From Chondrus crispus (lineage: Eukaryota > Rhodophyta > Florideophyceae > Gigartinales > Gigartinaceae), in the NCBI RefSeq assembly GCF_000350225.1, contig NW_005178809.1, forward strand, positions 1,101,376 to 1,165,375: a stretch of DNA of 64,000 nt, written 5' to 3'. Of this stretch, positions 44,548 to 56,115 are shown piece after piece. The notes below the pieces were generated by a model. The model saw only the letters and a program-made list of their open reading frames with translations. It had not been told where the DNA came from and did no database searches. A program made the translations under genes and the position numbers. The first letter of the stretch is position 1. Every line of letters begins with the position of its first letter.

Positions 44548-47500
44548 CCACGCACCACTACAAAACGATCATCTCGTATACCGCCCACCCGGACGAGATC
44601 AAGACAACGATAGTACGGCACCACAAAGCCCCGTTGCCCCAACCCCACAAGCTCCGCCAGCAAGCGTAGAGCCAACACAACCCGCTCCGACCACACTCGT
44701 AGAGCCACAACACCAAGCTCCGATCACCCCCGTAGAGCCAACACAACCCGCTCCGACCGCACTCGTGGAGCCACAACACCAAGCTCCGATCACCCCCGTA
44801 GAGCCAACACAACACGCCCCGACAACACCCGCGGAGCGGCCACAAATGCCAAACCAGCAAGAAATGGCACCCGAAACGCCCCAAGCTGACACAAGAATGC
44901 ATGGACAGCTACCTCCACTCGCAAGCGACGGAACGAACTACAAGCTATGGACGCAAACCCTCCACGACATAGCAATAATCAACAACGTCGAGGCAGCCCT
45001 CGACGAAAGCTCACCACCCCCCACAGTAACGAGCCCGTACCATTCCACATACCGCCGAAAATGTGCATTCCTACGCATGAGCATCATGACCAGCCTCCCA
45101 GCGGATCTGGCAAGCACAATCGACATGGACCTCAGCGTTACCCCTCAACAGCTTCTGGCAGAGATCAAAACACACTTCACTGACTCAACGCCAACCACAC
45201 ACCTCATCCTCAAACAAGAAGCACAACGCACAAAGATCAAGGCCGGAGGCGACCTAGATGAATACATCGCCGCACACCGAACGATACGGACAAAAATGTG
45301 CCTCGCAGAGTACCCAAGCATTCAACATGATGAATCTGTCACGATAGAATTCATCATACACGGCCTGAACTTGCACCCGGCATTGCCACACCTACCCGAC
45401 ATGTGGATCGCAAACAACACAATCCCTACAACCATAGCCGACCTCGTCCAACGACTCAAATCCATACAAGCTCGAGAAGACGAAAAACAGGAAATCCGGC
45501 AACAACGTCCCCAAGGCATGAATACGACAGAACAATGGGCAGACAGCCCCAACTACCATGCAATGAGACGACGAACGAGCAGCCAGAGGCAAGGCAGAGA
45601 ATCAACGACCCACCCCGATCAACCCCAACGCGGCAATGCAGCCACAAGGGAAAATGCGGAAAAATGGTACACGAATACCGACAAACACCGCACAATCGCA
45701 CGGCAAACACGTCCGACGCCCAAACCCACCACCGGGCAAATGGCAAGCACCCGCGACGAACACGACAAAACAACCGCACAACAGGTGACCGGTGAGGACA
45801 TATGCGAAGGTAAGCAGTATGCCCTTGACTCAGGAGCGCACCCGTCACATGTCCGCAAACCCACGTCGAACATGAAACCACTCCGACAAATCATCCGAAC
45901 TAACACGGCCACCAACATCACACCACACGCCACACACAAGGGGATGATACATATACGGACCAGTACGAATAGGCACATACGAGTCCCAGCGATAGCCAAC
46001 CCAGCAATGCGATCCAACCTGCTATCAGTACACGACATAGCAGAGCAATGGGGAGAGGTCCGGTTCACACCCACACAGGCCACTGTACTCGACACGAGCA
46101 CACACCCGCCACAAATAGTAGCGCAAGCGCGCTTCAGGAGAGGCATGTACTACCTGGATCTCCCAAAAACCAAAGGCAACGGCATGGCAGCCCGGACTAT
46201 ACCACCACGGTCAATAAAAAATTCCAAAAGCCCCAAGACCCAAACCAAAAAAGCCCCCAATCCAAAAACAAAAAAAGAAGACAGTGACGCCAAAGCCAAG
46301 CCGCACACTAGCACGTGGACACACCGCACCACGCGCAGAAAAAACCCCACTACACCAAATGCACAACCCAGCGCCCCCACCGCACACCCCGGCACACCCA
46401 GCTGTAGAAAGGGACTTCCACCACTATCATGTACTGTTCAATCACATCAGACCGACAACGCTCCAGAAAATGGCCAAATTCGGCCTCCTGCCAAACCTCC
46501 CGCCCACACTCAGGCAACGACCACCGCGGATCACCTGCTCGAGCTGCGCTGCAGCGAAGCAGCAGCCCGCACCGCATTACCCCAAGACGCACAACTACCG
46601 AGTAGGAGCAGCCTTCAGCAGCGATATATGTGGACCATTCAACCCCACATCCAGGCAAGGCAACAAATACATACTCACAGTCATAGACACCCGGTCCCGC
46701 TACCTCATAGTCGACTTCCTGCAATCAAGAGCAGACACCCGGCAGAGGCTGGATGTCATCCTCACAGCACTCAAAAAACGAAAAGGGTGCAAACAGAGAC
46801 TGTTCCACACAGACAACGCGAAGAATATGTATCAGACAGCGCCAACCCCGTATACAGATCGCACAATGTCATGCACAGCACCACAGTCCCACACGCGCCC
46901 CAACAAAACGGTATCGTGGAAAGGATAAACAGTACACTCATGAACTCAGCCAGAGCCGCCCTCCACCACAGCTCACTACCCAAGACGCACTGGGAAGACG
47001 CAGTAAGGGACACTGCATTTAAGTACAACAATATACTCCACCACGGGATCAACACCTTTCCCTACACCCTGTGGACCAATGCCACCCCCGACGTCCCGCA
47101 ATTCCTGTTGTTCGGACAGCTCGGCACAGTACCTGAGTTAGCAAATCGGAAACAAATATCAAAACTCGCACACAGGGCAACACCCGCCAGGTACCTCCAC
47201 GGCATCGATGAAAATCACATAATGGTCCTCGAACTTGACACCAACAAACCGAGACGAGTTCGATGGGTCAACTTCCAACCATACCACAGCACCACCGATC
47301 CTGTAGCTTCACGCACATACGCCACCAAGGCCTTCACCCCGCATCGCACGCAAACAGAGATAACAGGCACCACACCCGCTCCAGCTCACCCCGGACAAGC
47401 CAAAAAATACCCCGATGCTTCCGAATGGGAAAAAGAACACAACGCCGAACTCGACAACCTCGACGCTATGAACGTAGTACAGTGGATACCCGACTCCGAG

Positions 47501-49042
47501 ATCCCCAAGAAACGGAAACTAATACCCCTAAAAATGGGATACCGTTACAAGAGGGACAGCAAAGGAGAAATTGCATAGAGAAAAGCCCGATGCTCTGCAA
47601 GGGGGGACAAGATGCTACCACACAAGCACTACGACCCATCCAAAACTACAACGTACATGGCCGACAAGACCACAGTACGCGAAGTGTTCGGAATAGCGGC
47701 CAAGTACCGCATGCACATCGAACACATCGACATCAAGTCGGCGTACCTACACGAAAAATTTGCGCACAACGGAGGAGAAACAGTATATGTGAGAAAGCAC
47801 GCCAGATTCAATGGCACATACTAACATGCCTGCCAAGGCGGCAAGCTAAACATGAACATATACGGGACGCCATCCGCCGGCCACACATACCTATCTGCAG
47901 TCTTCACACTCCTACGAAAGGAAAACTTCAAGCAAAGCGAAGCAGACCTGTGCCTCTGGTCCAAAAAAACCGGCAACGAACATATAATTGCTGCTGTCAG
48001 CATGGATGACTTCACAGTACTCGCCTCAACGGCAAAACTCAAAGACGAGTTCGCCGCAGCCCTAGCGAAAGCGTACAACATCAAACGCCTAGGGAACACA
48101 GGACCTTTCTCGGATGGACGGTGAGACGACACCAAAATGGAGACATTCACATCTCCCAGCCCAACGCCATCAACTACATAGTACAGCAAGTGGACATGGC
48201 AAAATGCAATGCGAAAGACACCCCATACTGCGACGGTGTCCTGCTCCACAAGGCAACAGACAAAGACGAGACCCAACTGCACACACTCAAAAAATACCAG
48301 CAGATCATTGGGGACCTACGCTATGTCGCTGACTCGACGCGATCAGACATCTACTTCCTGGCAAACAGACTAGCAGTAGCGGCCAACAACCGGACGCAAA
48401 GGCACTGGAATGCACTCAAACGCCTGATACGGTACCTCAGGTACCTTGAGGCTCAAGGGCACACCAAACACAGGCCTCACGTTCCGAGCCGGCAAGCAAG
48501 CAGACAAAGAGAAACCCCAGAACCTCCTTGTCTCGTATGCCGATGCCGATTTCGCCGCCGACATCACGGACCGGAAGTCCATATCGGGGACCCTCCACAC
48601 ATAAAACGGCACACCGATCTGTTGGGGGTCCCTCAAGCAAAGCATCACAGCCTTATCCACCTGTGAGGCGGAATATATTGCGGCCACCTCCGCCGCACAG
48701 CAGACCACGTGGATTCGACGTCTGCTACAAGACGTGCACATGCTGCCGAAATCCCCGACCCCCCTGATGATAGACAACCAGTCCGCCATCCACGTTGCCA
48801 ACAGCACGGGACCGACGAAGAGGCGAAAATTCAAACATCTGAGGCATCACTACCTCACGCATCAGGCTCAAAAGGGCACAATTGCCATTGCACATGTCCC
48901 CACGGACGAACAACTAGAGTACATCCTCACAAAACCGCCGCGTCGTCGAGCTTACACGCGCCTCCTCCCCAAACTACAGCTCAGAAATCACACGACTGCA
49001 GACGGCAAAACTGCAGCGCCGTCGACAGGGGGAGTGTCATGA
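44537..49042 (+). pseudogene. Cop-1 gag-pol, several frameshifts
   Basis: From ATG 44537: a Pro-rich repeat region, a gag core (from LASDGTNYKLWTQTLHDI), a protease site (YALDSGAHPSHV), integrase HHCC and core (CSSCAAAK, SDICGPFNPTSRQGNKYI, LFHTDNAKNMY; this part is in another phase, about 46400-46830), NGIVERINSTL back in the first phase, RT start (ASEWEKEHNAELDNL), a stop at 47576-47578, then RT pieces with DIKSAYLHEKF and VSMDDF in place of the usual YVDD, and RNase H (SYADADFAADITDRKS, STCEAEYIAA, HLRHHYLTHQ) to 49042. No CX2C zinc knuckle is visible in gag. The scattered lesions show it is dead. Confidence 0.85.
44666..44830 (+). repeat. 66-base coding tandem repeat in Cop-1 gag
   Basis: Two and a half units encode 22 residues each (VEPTQPAP.T.LVEPQHQA, then PITP). 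In-frame repeat, so it adds length to a Pro-rich N-terminal tail without changing phase. Confidence 0.85.
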
Positions 49043-49236
49043 GAGCCATAAGAACAAACGTCGACGCCGCAACAGCAATGCGTCAGCAGTCATGAGAGCC
49101 ATATACACACACGTTGCACACGTACAACAGCGATCAACTCACCACGATCGCCGCCGGCCTACGGATCGCCACTATCCCTACATAAGGTAGATAGACAAGC
49201 GACCCCAGTAAACCAAGGCATCGATCTTGCATCACA
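49035..49236 (+). repeat. Cop-1 3' LTR
   Basis: 202 bases. Its extra 53 bases relative to the 5' LTR are bounded by the direct repeat TCATGAGAGCCATA (49038 and 49091), so either one LTR lost or the other gained a segment by slippage between these repeats. Confidence 0.9.
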
Positions 49237-49831
49237 ATACTGAAGATAACTTAGCATCCTTACCTGCTGTTGGTGATTTTTTGGTGTTATTGGCCTCTTG
49301 ATGACAACTTTTACACAGGAAAGGTCGCATCTATTAATGGGGATGATAACAAATACAATATTAAGTATACAGATCGTGAAGAGGAAACGCTTAATTTGTA
49401 TGACGAAGTGTGGAGGCAAGGTTCAGAAGAGACAGTTTCATCAAGTAATGTACAGCACTTAGTACTGATACGAAGAGCACTGAGCAGGATGTGCTGATGT
49501 CATATGTCCACACATTCGGGCACAAAGATTTCATGACATTTCAGGCTCAAGGTCTTCCATCGTTTCCTCTATTGAATGCCTATGATAAAGAAGAAGAATC
49601 TTTCAAGGATACTGTCGAGGCTATCCCTATTTCCCAGATTCCCAAAGGAAGTAATGTGATAACCAGCAATGTCATATGCAAGGTCAAGAGCAATGATGAT
49701 GGCTCTTTTAAGATGAAAGCTAGAATAGCTCCACAGGGAAAAAAGGATTCTGAAAGACACCACCTTAGAGCAGATTCAGATGTTTGTCCACCTACTGGCA
49801 TCAGGGTATTACTATCGCTTGCCATAATTTT
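49237..49831 (+). pseudogene. Cop-0 pol, Tudor-like domain and RT start
   Basis: After a small frameshift near 49290 comes YWPLDDNFYTGKVASIN...YTDREEETLNLYDEVWR, the pattern of small Tudor/Agenet-type barrels (aromatic cage, then DG-like turn), followed by the start of a copia-type RT (IPKGSNVITSNVICKVKSND, KMKARIAPQGKKD, PPTGIRVLLSLAIIF). The frame is cut by Cop-2 at ATTTT (49827-49831) and goes on at 58993. The Tudor assignment is inference from pattern. Confidence 0.65.
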
Positions 49832-49834
49832 CGT

Positions 49835-50359
49835 TGACAGAGTGTTCAACTCGCTAGTCAGAATGCCGATGTGGGATTAGTAAGGCGATGAATGACCGTT
49901 CGTATGGGCTTTAAGTCAGTTAACTATTGACTGCTTTCTAAGATGTGTGTACTGTACTTGAAAATATGCAAGGGTAACAACACGAGCTCTGGGCTTGTTG
50001 TGAGGTTCTGGGTATTTGTAAGGCGTATTTTGGGATGTCGTTTGATGATTGAATCAATTTGCTGCATGCTGTAATTGAGCGCAATGGTCCTCTAACGGAT
50101 CACTTAGAGTTGCGCAAGTGGCCATGAACGGCCTTATTGTGTGTGTTTGTGAAGTCCCCTACCTTATAGGGCTCTACAGATATTATTACGGGGTAGCTCT
50201 CGCTTTCGGTAGGTTTACGGGGCTACGAGAAGAACATAAATAGGCTGGCGTTAGAACCAACTTCGAGTAAAGTGGTCACCACATTCCTCAGCCTCAAGTC
50301 TTCGCTCTGAAACCATCTGATCATCAACCAAGTGTTCATCCGCCCACCGTTAACCTACG
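49835..50359 (+). repeat. Cop-2 5' LTR
   Basis: 525 bases, TGACAGAGTGTTCAAC at the start and AACCTACG at the end, directly before the primer site. Without the usual CA end. Confidence 0.85.
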
Positions 50360-50374
50360 GGTTATGGGCCCAGC
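50360..50374 (+). promoter_or_regulatory. Cop-2 primer site, half-tRNA type
   Basis: GGTTATGGGCCCAGC is exactly complementary to the anticodon arm of eukaryotic initiator methionine tRNA (CTGGGCCCATAACC), as in Drosophila copia. The ATG within it opens a six-codon frame that stops at TAA. Confidence 0.85.
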
Positions 50375-50544
50375 CCACGCCTAACCTGCGCACTTTTGGT
50401 TCCGTCTTGATCATTCGCCAGATTTCGAGGCCAGTTCCATTCATCGTTCTACTTGACTTCCCCTATCGAGTTTTGCTCTACCTGTAAGCTTCACCGTTTC
50501 CTGTGTGTACCAAGACTCGCCGAACTTTTGTCTTTACTGCCGCT

Positions 50545-51570
50545 ATGGAGGACAGTAAGAAGGTGTACAAGTTTTTCGGGAAACCTGGCGAAGATTTCCA
50601 TCTTTGGGAAGCTAGAACTGAGGCCGCCTTGGAAGCCAAAGAGGTCCTACATGTTGTCACAACTGATGTTATGAGTGGAAATGAGGACCCGAGTCAGGAA
50701 GTTCTGAAGGAGGTCGCTACTGCTAGGGCCATTGTTATCCAGGGACTGGGCGATAGGCCGTTACGGCTCTGTCTCAGTGAGAAAGCGAATCCCTTTCGAA
50801 TGTGGGCACGCTTGAGGGACCGCTACGCGGTCAAGAACACAGCTACCAGGGTACAGCTGCAAAACAGACTGTCTCGTATGATATATCAGGGGCAGTCCAT
50901 GCCGGATTATGTCGATGCCTATGAAGAAATCTTCAACCGGCTAGCTGCAATGCAGAGCCCCATTGACGAGGACATGCAGATTGCAATGTTATTAGCCTCT
51001 TTTGGGGACAAGAGTCAGTCATCCTATGGTCACATCGTCGCTTCCCTTCAAACAGTGACAGACTCTCTGACTTGGGAAACCGTCACAGCTCGGCTCTTAC
51101 AGGAACATGAAGAGCAAAGCACCCGCGGTAAATTAATCAAGGTACCCAAGTCCGAACACAGCCAGGCTCTGACCGCGGACAGCACTACTGTAAGGCCTCG
51201 CAGGCCGTTTAGCCGGAAGAAGATCAGTCCAGTCAAGGTTGAGCGACGCCGCTGTTACAACTGCAACAAGATTGGACACTTGGCAAAGGACTGCAAGCAG
51301 AAACCGAGACAGAGGAACGCCGGTTCTCCTTCTGATGCTGCTGACAGTGTTCAAGATTGTCACAGTGCATCTGCCAATGAGGCAAGGCTCTTGGCAGCCG
51401 TCAGTGATTCTCTATCATGTCAAAACTTGGATGAATGCCATGTCCCTGCGACGACGAATGATTTCGACAGTTCTTCAGATGAAATATCCATATCTTGTTT
51501 CAATTGTCTTGCATCTTCTCACACTGTGTCAGCGTGTCCCAGAAGCCGTTTCTACCAGAAGATGAAGATG
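50545..51570 (+). CDS. Cop-2 gag
   Basis: ATG at 50545 is chosen because the typical copia gag start (KKVYKFFGKPGEDFHLW) follows it. UBN2-like gag core with WARLRDRYA, LQNRLSRMIYQGQSMPDYV and a later HIVASLQT block, then a CX2CX4HX4C zinc knuckle CYNCNKIGHLAKDC. A second cysteine cluster (CFNCLASSHTVSAC, also CX2CX4HX4C) lies near 51498-51540. The phase changes after it (near 51550-51590), where the protease part begins in another frame. Confidence 0.82.
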
Positions 51571-51785
51571 ACTTTTACGAGTACAATGCTATGGCATCTA
51601 TGGAATCTGAGTTCACGCCACGTTCCGATTCTGGAGCCATGTTGCTACTGGATTCCGGAGCATCCGATCATATGGTGGTGCAGCGTGAGTGGCTCAGGGA
51701 TGTGAGAAATATCGCCCGCAGGGGAATCATGCTGGGAAATGGAATGAAGGTTTTTGCGGAGCACTGTGGAACACTATCTATTTGA
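51495..51785 (+). pseudogene. Cop-2 protease
   Basis: Aspartic protease with MLLLDSGASDHMV. The frame overlaps gag in another phase (possible programmed or accidental frameshift) and stops at 51783-51785, immediately before the next frame resumes in phase (51786). Confidence 0.75.
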
Positions 51786-53102
51786 ATGACTTTGGAACAT
51801 CAGGGTCAACTGTTCCACCGCATTGTCATACTGAAGCGTGTTTTGTACGTTCCTGCTCTACAGTTAAACTTGGTTTCGTGTTCTGCGCTCTGTCACGAGG
51901 GGTATAGAGTCAACTTTGGTGGTGATAAATGCGTCGGAATACTTAATGGAAGTATCCAGTTTCAGGGAAGGCGCTTTGACGGTGTATACCGCCTCCGTGG
52001 TATTCCCGTTAATTATTCCCAATCAGTTGCACATGTGGCATCTGCAGACGACAGCATGGTTGGTAACTCTGCAACAGACCTATGGCATCATCGCCTAGGT
52101 CATGCTCATGTGGATAGTATACGCAATCTCTCGCGTATTGGTGCCGTTTCTGGGATCAGTTTTAAGAATCGTAGAGAGAAACGAAGCCCATGCAGCAGCT
52201 GTGTCATGGGAAAGCAGACGAAGCAGACCCTTAGATTCAACAAGTCTCGCACAAACCAGAGAGGCGCCGTTATACATACTGACGTATGTGGACCAATGTC
52301 CGTTAAGTCATTCTCTGGTGCTCGCTACTTTGTATGCTTCGTTGACGAGTACTCTGGTTACATCGTGGTCACCCCAATGACCCGGAAGAGTGAAGTTCTG
52401 GACAAGTTCCGCTGGTACCACGTGTGGCTTGAGCGGAAGTTTGACTGTACCATCAAACGTGTACACAGCGACAATGGCGGTGAATTTATCGCACTACGCG
52501 AGTACCTTGTCGAAAAGGGAATAGAGCAGACCATGGCTCCTGCTTACAGTCCAAATCTCAACGGGATTGCCGAACGTGCAAATCGGACAATTGTTGAGAG
52601 CGCTCGAACTATGCTGGAGCATGCATCCTTACCGCGTAAGTTCTGGGCTGAGGCAGTTGTACATGCAGCACAGGTTCGTAACCTATTTCCGTCATCGAGA
52701 CACAAGCATTCCTCATCGTACGAGCTAATGTCAGGCACAAAGCCTAATGCCGCGCATTTGAGAGTGTTTGGAAGCCTTGCATGGCGGCATGTACCCAAAG
52801 AACTTCGAAAGAAGCTTGACGCAAAATCAGAACGTGGTGTGGTCATAGGCTGTATGGAGAACAGCCAGTGTAAGCTGTGGATACCCTCAAGAAATGTTGC
52901 TGTACTCACCCGAGATGTCACTATCAGTGAGAGAGACTTCCCAGCACGAGAATGGAGCGCTGACTGGAATGATGATGCCCCCGTGTTGGAGCAAAGTCAA
53001 GATCCAGTGCCAAGCGGACTGAGGAGTAACAAAGAAGTAACAATCCAGTTAGCTCTACACAGCAGCCGACCGCAGAAGTGCACAACAACCTCGAACATTT
53101 GA
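51786..53102 (+). pseudogene. Cop-2 integrase
   Basis: GAG-pre-integrase and HHCC (LWHHRLGHAHVDSIRNL, CSSCVMGKQ), catalytic core with HTDVCGPM, HSDNGGEF and ANRTIVESARTML, and the copia-typical HLRVFGSLAW and GVVIGC block behind it. It follows the protease in phase after one stop, so the pol frame has a single nonsense codon here. Confidence 0.85.
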
Positions 53103-53117
53103 CGTACATTCCGGGGG

Positions 53118-54169
53118 ATGAACAGTCAGCTAATGATGGAGCTCGGCAAGAGGTCGAAGATAGTGAAGCGCCGCAAGGCTCTATTGAGAGTCAGGGCACA
53201 CAAAGGTATCCCTCCAGAGATCGCAGAGCACCTACGTACTATCAGCCCGGTTCAGCAAACGTTGCTAGACACGGTGACATCTCCTAGCCTCAGAAAGACC
53301 CTGCCACTGTCAGTGAAGCACTTAATTCGGACGATGCCGCCCGTTGGAAAGAAGCAATTGATTACGAACTGGATTCACTCAAGCAACACCGTTGTAAGGC
53401 AGTTTCCACACCCATGTGTTAAGGGGCACTCGGAGAAAGTGAGGAAAATACTTTTGAACTCGCAAATCGAGAAGTCTACCAGGAACTACTCGGGTGTTTA
53501 CTATTTCTCGCAACCCGCACCAGGCCACATATCAGTGCTGCCATCGGTATTCTTTGCCGCAGTGCTTCTAATCCATCCAACGTTAATTGGATCCAACTCA
53601 AGCGCGTTCTCCGATACCTCCGGGGAACTTCGAATCACGCACTTCGGTTGGGGCGTACTTCTGGGAAGGAAGTATTGGAAGCCTATTGCGACTCAGACTG
53701 GGCTGGTGATAGAAGTGACCGGAAGTCAACCACTGGGGTAGTGGTTCGCATTGGACGAACGGCCGTCGCTTGGAAGACCGCCAAGCAAACTTCAGTTGCT
53801 CTCTCCACTACTGAGGCTGAATTCATTTCCATGAGCGAAGTAACCAAGATGGTACTGTGGCTACGCCACCTTCTAAAGGAGTTGGATTGTGAGCAGTCTG
53901 GAAGCACGCCTGTCTTAGAAGAAAATCAAGGAGCGCTCGTGTGGGGATCGACAAGAGTACGACATACGAAGCACGTGGCTATTAGGCGCAACTTTATCAA
54001 AGAAAATGTTGATCGCAACACCATCCATCTCCAATACTGCCCAACGCAAGCGATGGTAGCGGATGTACTGACAAAGCCGTTGCTCCGGGTCAACTTCGAG
54101 AAGCATCGCAGAAGTCTTGGAGTTCTACCGATGAAAGCATTGCAGCGAGCAGAACAAGAGGGAGCTTGA
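53118..54169 (+). pseudogene. Cop-2 RT remnant and RNase H
   Basis: The RT start (WKEAIDYELDSLKQH, in a phase different from the frames listed) passes within a few bases, near 53390, into the RT end (KAVSTPM), so about 700 bases of RT core with the catalytic site are missing. RNase H follows (YCDSDWAGDRSDRKSTTG, STTEAEFISMSE, a TKHVAIRRNFI block, VADVLTKPL). The stop TGA (54167-54169) is the first three bases of the 3' LTR. Confidence 0.82.
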
Positions 54170-54427
54170 AAGAGTGTTCAACTCGCTAGTCAGAATGCCG
54201 ATGTGGGATTAGTAAGGCGATGAATGACCGTTCGTATGGGCTTTAAGTCAGTTAACTATTGACTGCTTTCTAAGATGTGTGTACTGTACTTGAAAATACG
54301 CAAGGGTAACAACACGAGCTCTGGGCTTGTTGTGAGGTTCTGGGTATTTGTAAGGCGTATTTTGGGATGTCGTTTGATGATTGAATCAATTTGCTGCATG
54401 CTGTAATTGAGCGCAATGGTCCTCTAA
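54167..54427 (+). repeat. Cop-2 3' LTR, first part
   Basis: Matches 49835-50095 and is broken at TAA by Harb-1. Preceded by the purine-rich AAGAGGGAGC. Confidence 0.9.
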
Positions 54428-54443
54428 GAGCGTCCACAGCGGT
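54428..54443 (+). repeat. Harb-1 left terminal inverted repeat
   Basis: GAGCGTCCACAGCGGT; pairs with 58710-58725 with one mismatch. Confidence 0.93.
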
Positions 54444-54657
54444 GGGAGGGGTCCAGTCCATATTCTCCAAACGTGTAACGATTGCGTTGGTGCTTCAATC
54501 ACGGTGGATTTCAGAGTCCAACTAAATTTAGAATGGACCGCCTCCTTTCATATGGGCACCCCACCGGTCAGCACTACAACTTTACGGTGAGGTCCCACAC
54601 TCACCTCCTACTCCCTCTCCATCTTCGCAAGACCAACCACCAATACCAACCAATTGG

Positions 54658-56076
54658 TTGCTACTCGCAGTGACTATGCCCACGAAAGGCACATTACGCC
54701 ACATGCTCCACGATGAAGCTTCGGACGAGCTTGAACTTGCCGCTGTCTTGTGGTACCAAATGCAAACTATGGCGGCGTTACAACTTCAGGACACAGCACA
54801 GCAAGTTGGCGGCTCTCGTCCCGGCCGTCGCCCGAACGTCGCGCGTGACTTCCGCGCCGCTCATCGGCGTCTAATGCTAGACTACTTTTGGCCTGCCGCG
54901 GATTTGAGGCCCGACGGGTCTATGCAAAAGGGACCTGTGTACTACTCGGAACAGTTTGAGCGGCGCTTTCGCATGTCGCGCCCTCTATTTTATCGCATTT
55001 TTTCTCACGTTGTCATTCACAACAAGTTCTTGCGCCGTGGGCTAAAACCAGATTGCACGGGAAGGTCTGGTGCTTCACCCTTGCAGAAGGTAGTGGCATC
55101 CTTACGGTATTTAGCATATGGCTCTCCTGCAGATAGTTTAGATGAATATGTTAGACTAGGGGAGACAACTACACTGCAGTCGATGAAACAATTTTGCTGG
55201 TCGGTCGTACAACAATTTGGTCCCCGTTATTTGCGCCCGCCCACCGCCACAGAACTTAACGAGATTGCCTCCTCGTTTGAAAAACTAGGATTCCCTGGCT
55301 GCATTGGGTGCTTGGATTGCGCGGGGTGGGATTGGGAGCAGTGCCCCAAAACTTTGCAGGGCATAAATGTGGGGAAAGAAGGGAAGCCTACGTTACGTAT
55401 GGAAGTGATCTGCGACATGGACCTAAGAATTTGGCATTTATGTTTCGGCTTTCCGGGCTCGATGAACGATCTTAATATTCTTAGTGTGAGTCCACACTTC
55501 GCAAATATTCTAAATGGGAGTTATCCCCCAATTGATATACAGTATGTTATTGATGGAGAGGTGTTCACTTGGAGTTACTATTTAGTAGACGGTATATATC
55601 CAAAGTGGAAAATATTCGTCAGCACTGTGGCGAACCCTTCTCATCGGAAAGAGAAGAGGTTTGCAGCGCTACAAGAATCCGTACGAAAGAGTGTAGAACG
55701 TGTCTTCGGAGTATTATTTAAGCGTTTCCGCGTATTAGCGGAGCCGTCTCGTTTATGGTTTAGTGAAGATATGGGGATTATTCTACAGGCCTGTGTCATT
55801 ATTCATAATATGGTCGTCGAGGAGCGTAAGGATGGGTATATTGGGGATGGGGTCGGGGGAATTCGGGAGAGGCTCTACGAGCTGTTTGAAAGCGAGGGAG
55901 ATGGAATTTCTAGGGCGGATAATGCAGGGTCCGTATGCCACAACCCCGAGTCGCAAATGCAAATATCCGAGAGACTGAGCAACAACTATGGTACTGTTAA
56001 CACGGACATAAAAAACCGAGCTGAACGAGCTCGGTTGGTGAACGCCTTGATTGATCATTTACACAAAAGGTCGTAG
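54658..56076 (+). CDS. Harbinger transposase (DDE_Tnp_4 type)
   Basis: 472 codons, no internal stop. The start could equally be ATG 54676 (MPTKGTL). Catalytic landmarks of PIF/Harbinger nucleases: GCIGCLDCAGWDWEQCP (first Asp), GSMNDLNILS, YYLVDGIYPKW (second Asp) and KSVERVFGVLFKRFRVL (Glu), ending with ACVIIHNMVVEE. The N-terminal third carries the helical region FRMSRPLFYRIF. In this superfamily the transposase needs the element's Myb-like protein for nuclear import and end binding; that gene is at 57050-58306. Plausibly functional. Confidence 0.93.
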   Translation: MLLAVTMPTKGTLRHMLHDEASDELELAAVLWYQMQTMAALQLQDTAQQVGGSRPGRRPNVARDFRAAHRRLMLDYFWPAADLRPDGSMQKGPVYYSEQFERRFRMSRPLFYRIFSHVVIHNKFLRRGLKPDCTGRSGASPLQKVVASLRYLAYGSPADSLDEYVRLGETTTLQSMKQFCWSVVQQFGPRYLRPPTATELNEIASSFEKLGFPGCIGCLDCAGWDWEQCPKTLQGINVGKEGKPTLRMEVICDMDLRIWHLCFGFPGSMNDLNILSVSPHFANILNGSYPPIDIQYVIDGEVFTWSYYLVDGIYPKWKIFVSTVANPSHRKEKRFAALQESVRKSVERVFGVLFKRFRVLAEPSRLWFSEDMGIILQACVIIHNMVVEERKDGYIGDGVGGIRERLYELFESEGDGISRADNAGSVCHNPESQMQISERLSNNYGTVNTDIKNRAERARLVNALIDHLHKRS

Positions 56077-56115
56077 TTCTTCTATGATAATTGATACGTT
56101 TATGGTGCACAGTAG

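Larger units (their letters stand above)
44384..49236 (+). mobile_element. Cop-1: Ty1/copia element with short LTRs
   Basis: Flanked by ATACT (44379-44383 and 49237-49241). 5' LTR 149 bases, 3' LTR 202 bases, both starting TGTCATGAG and ending CATCACA. Primer site next to the 5' LTR and polypurine tract CAGGGGGAG before the 3' LTR. Gene order protease, integrase, RT, RNase H proves the copia type. It lies within Cop-0 just upstream of the Tudor-like domain. Coding strand C/A-rich, quite unlike its neighbours. Dead through several frameshifts and stops. Confidence 0.93.

Noticed and set aside
44666-44830. CRISPR-like array
   Set aside because: The 66-base units are contiguous and in frame within gag, without spacers; the window is eukaryotic.
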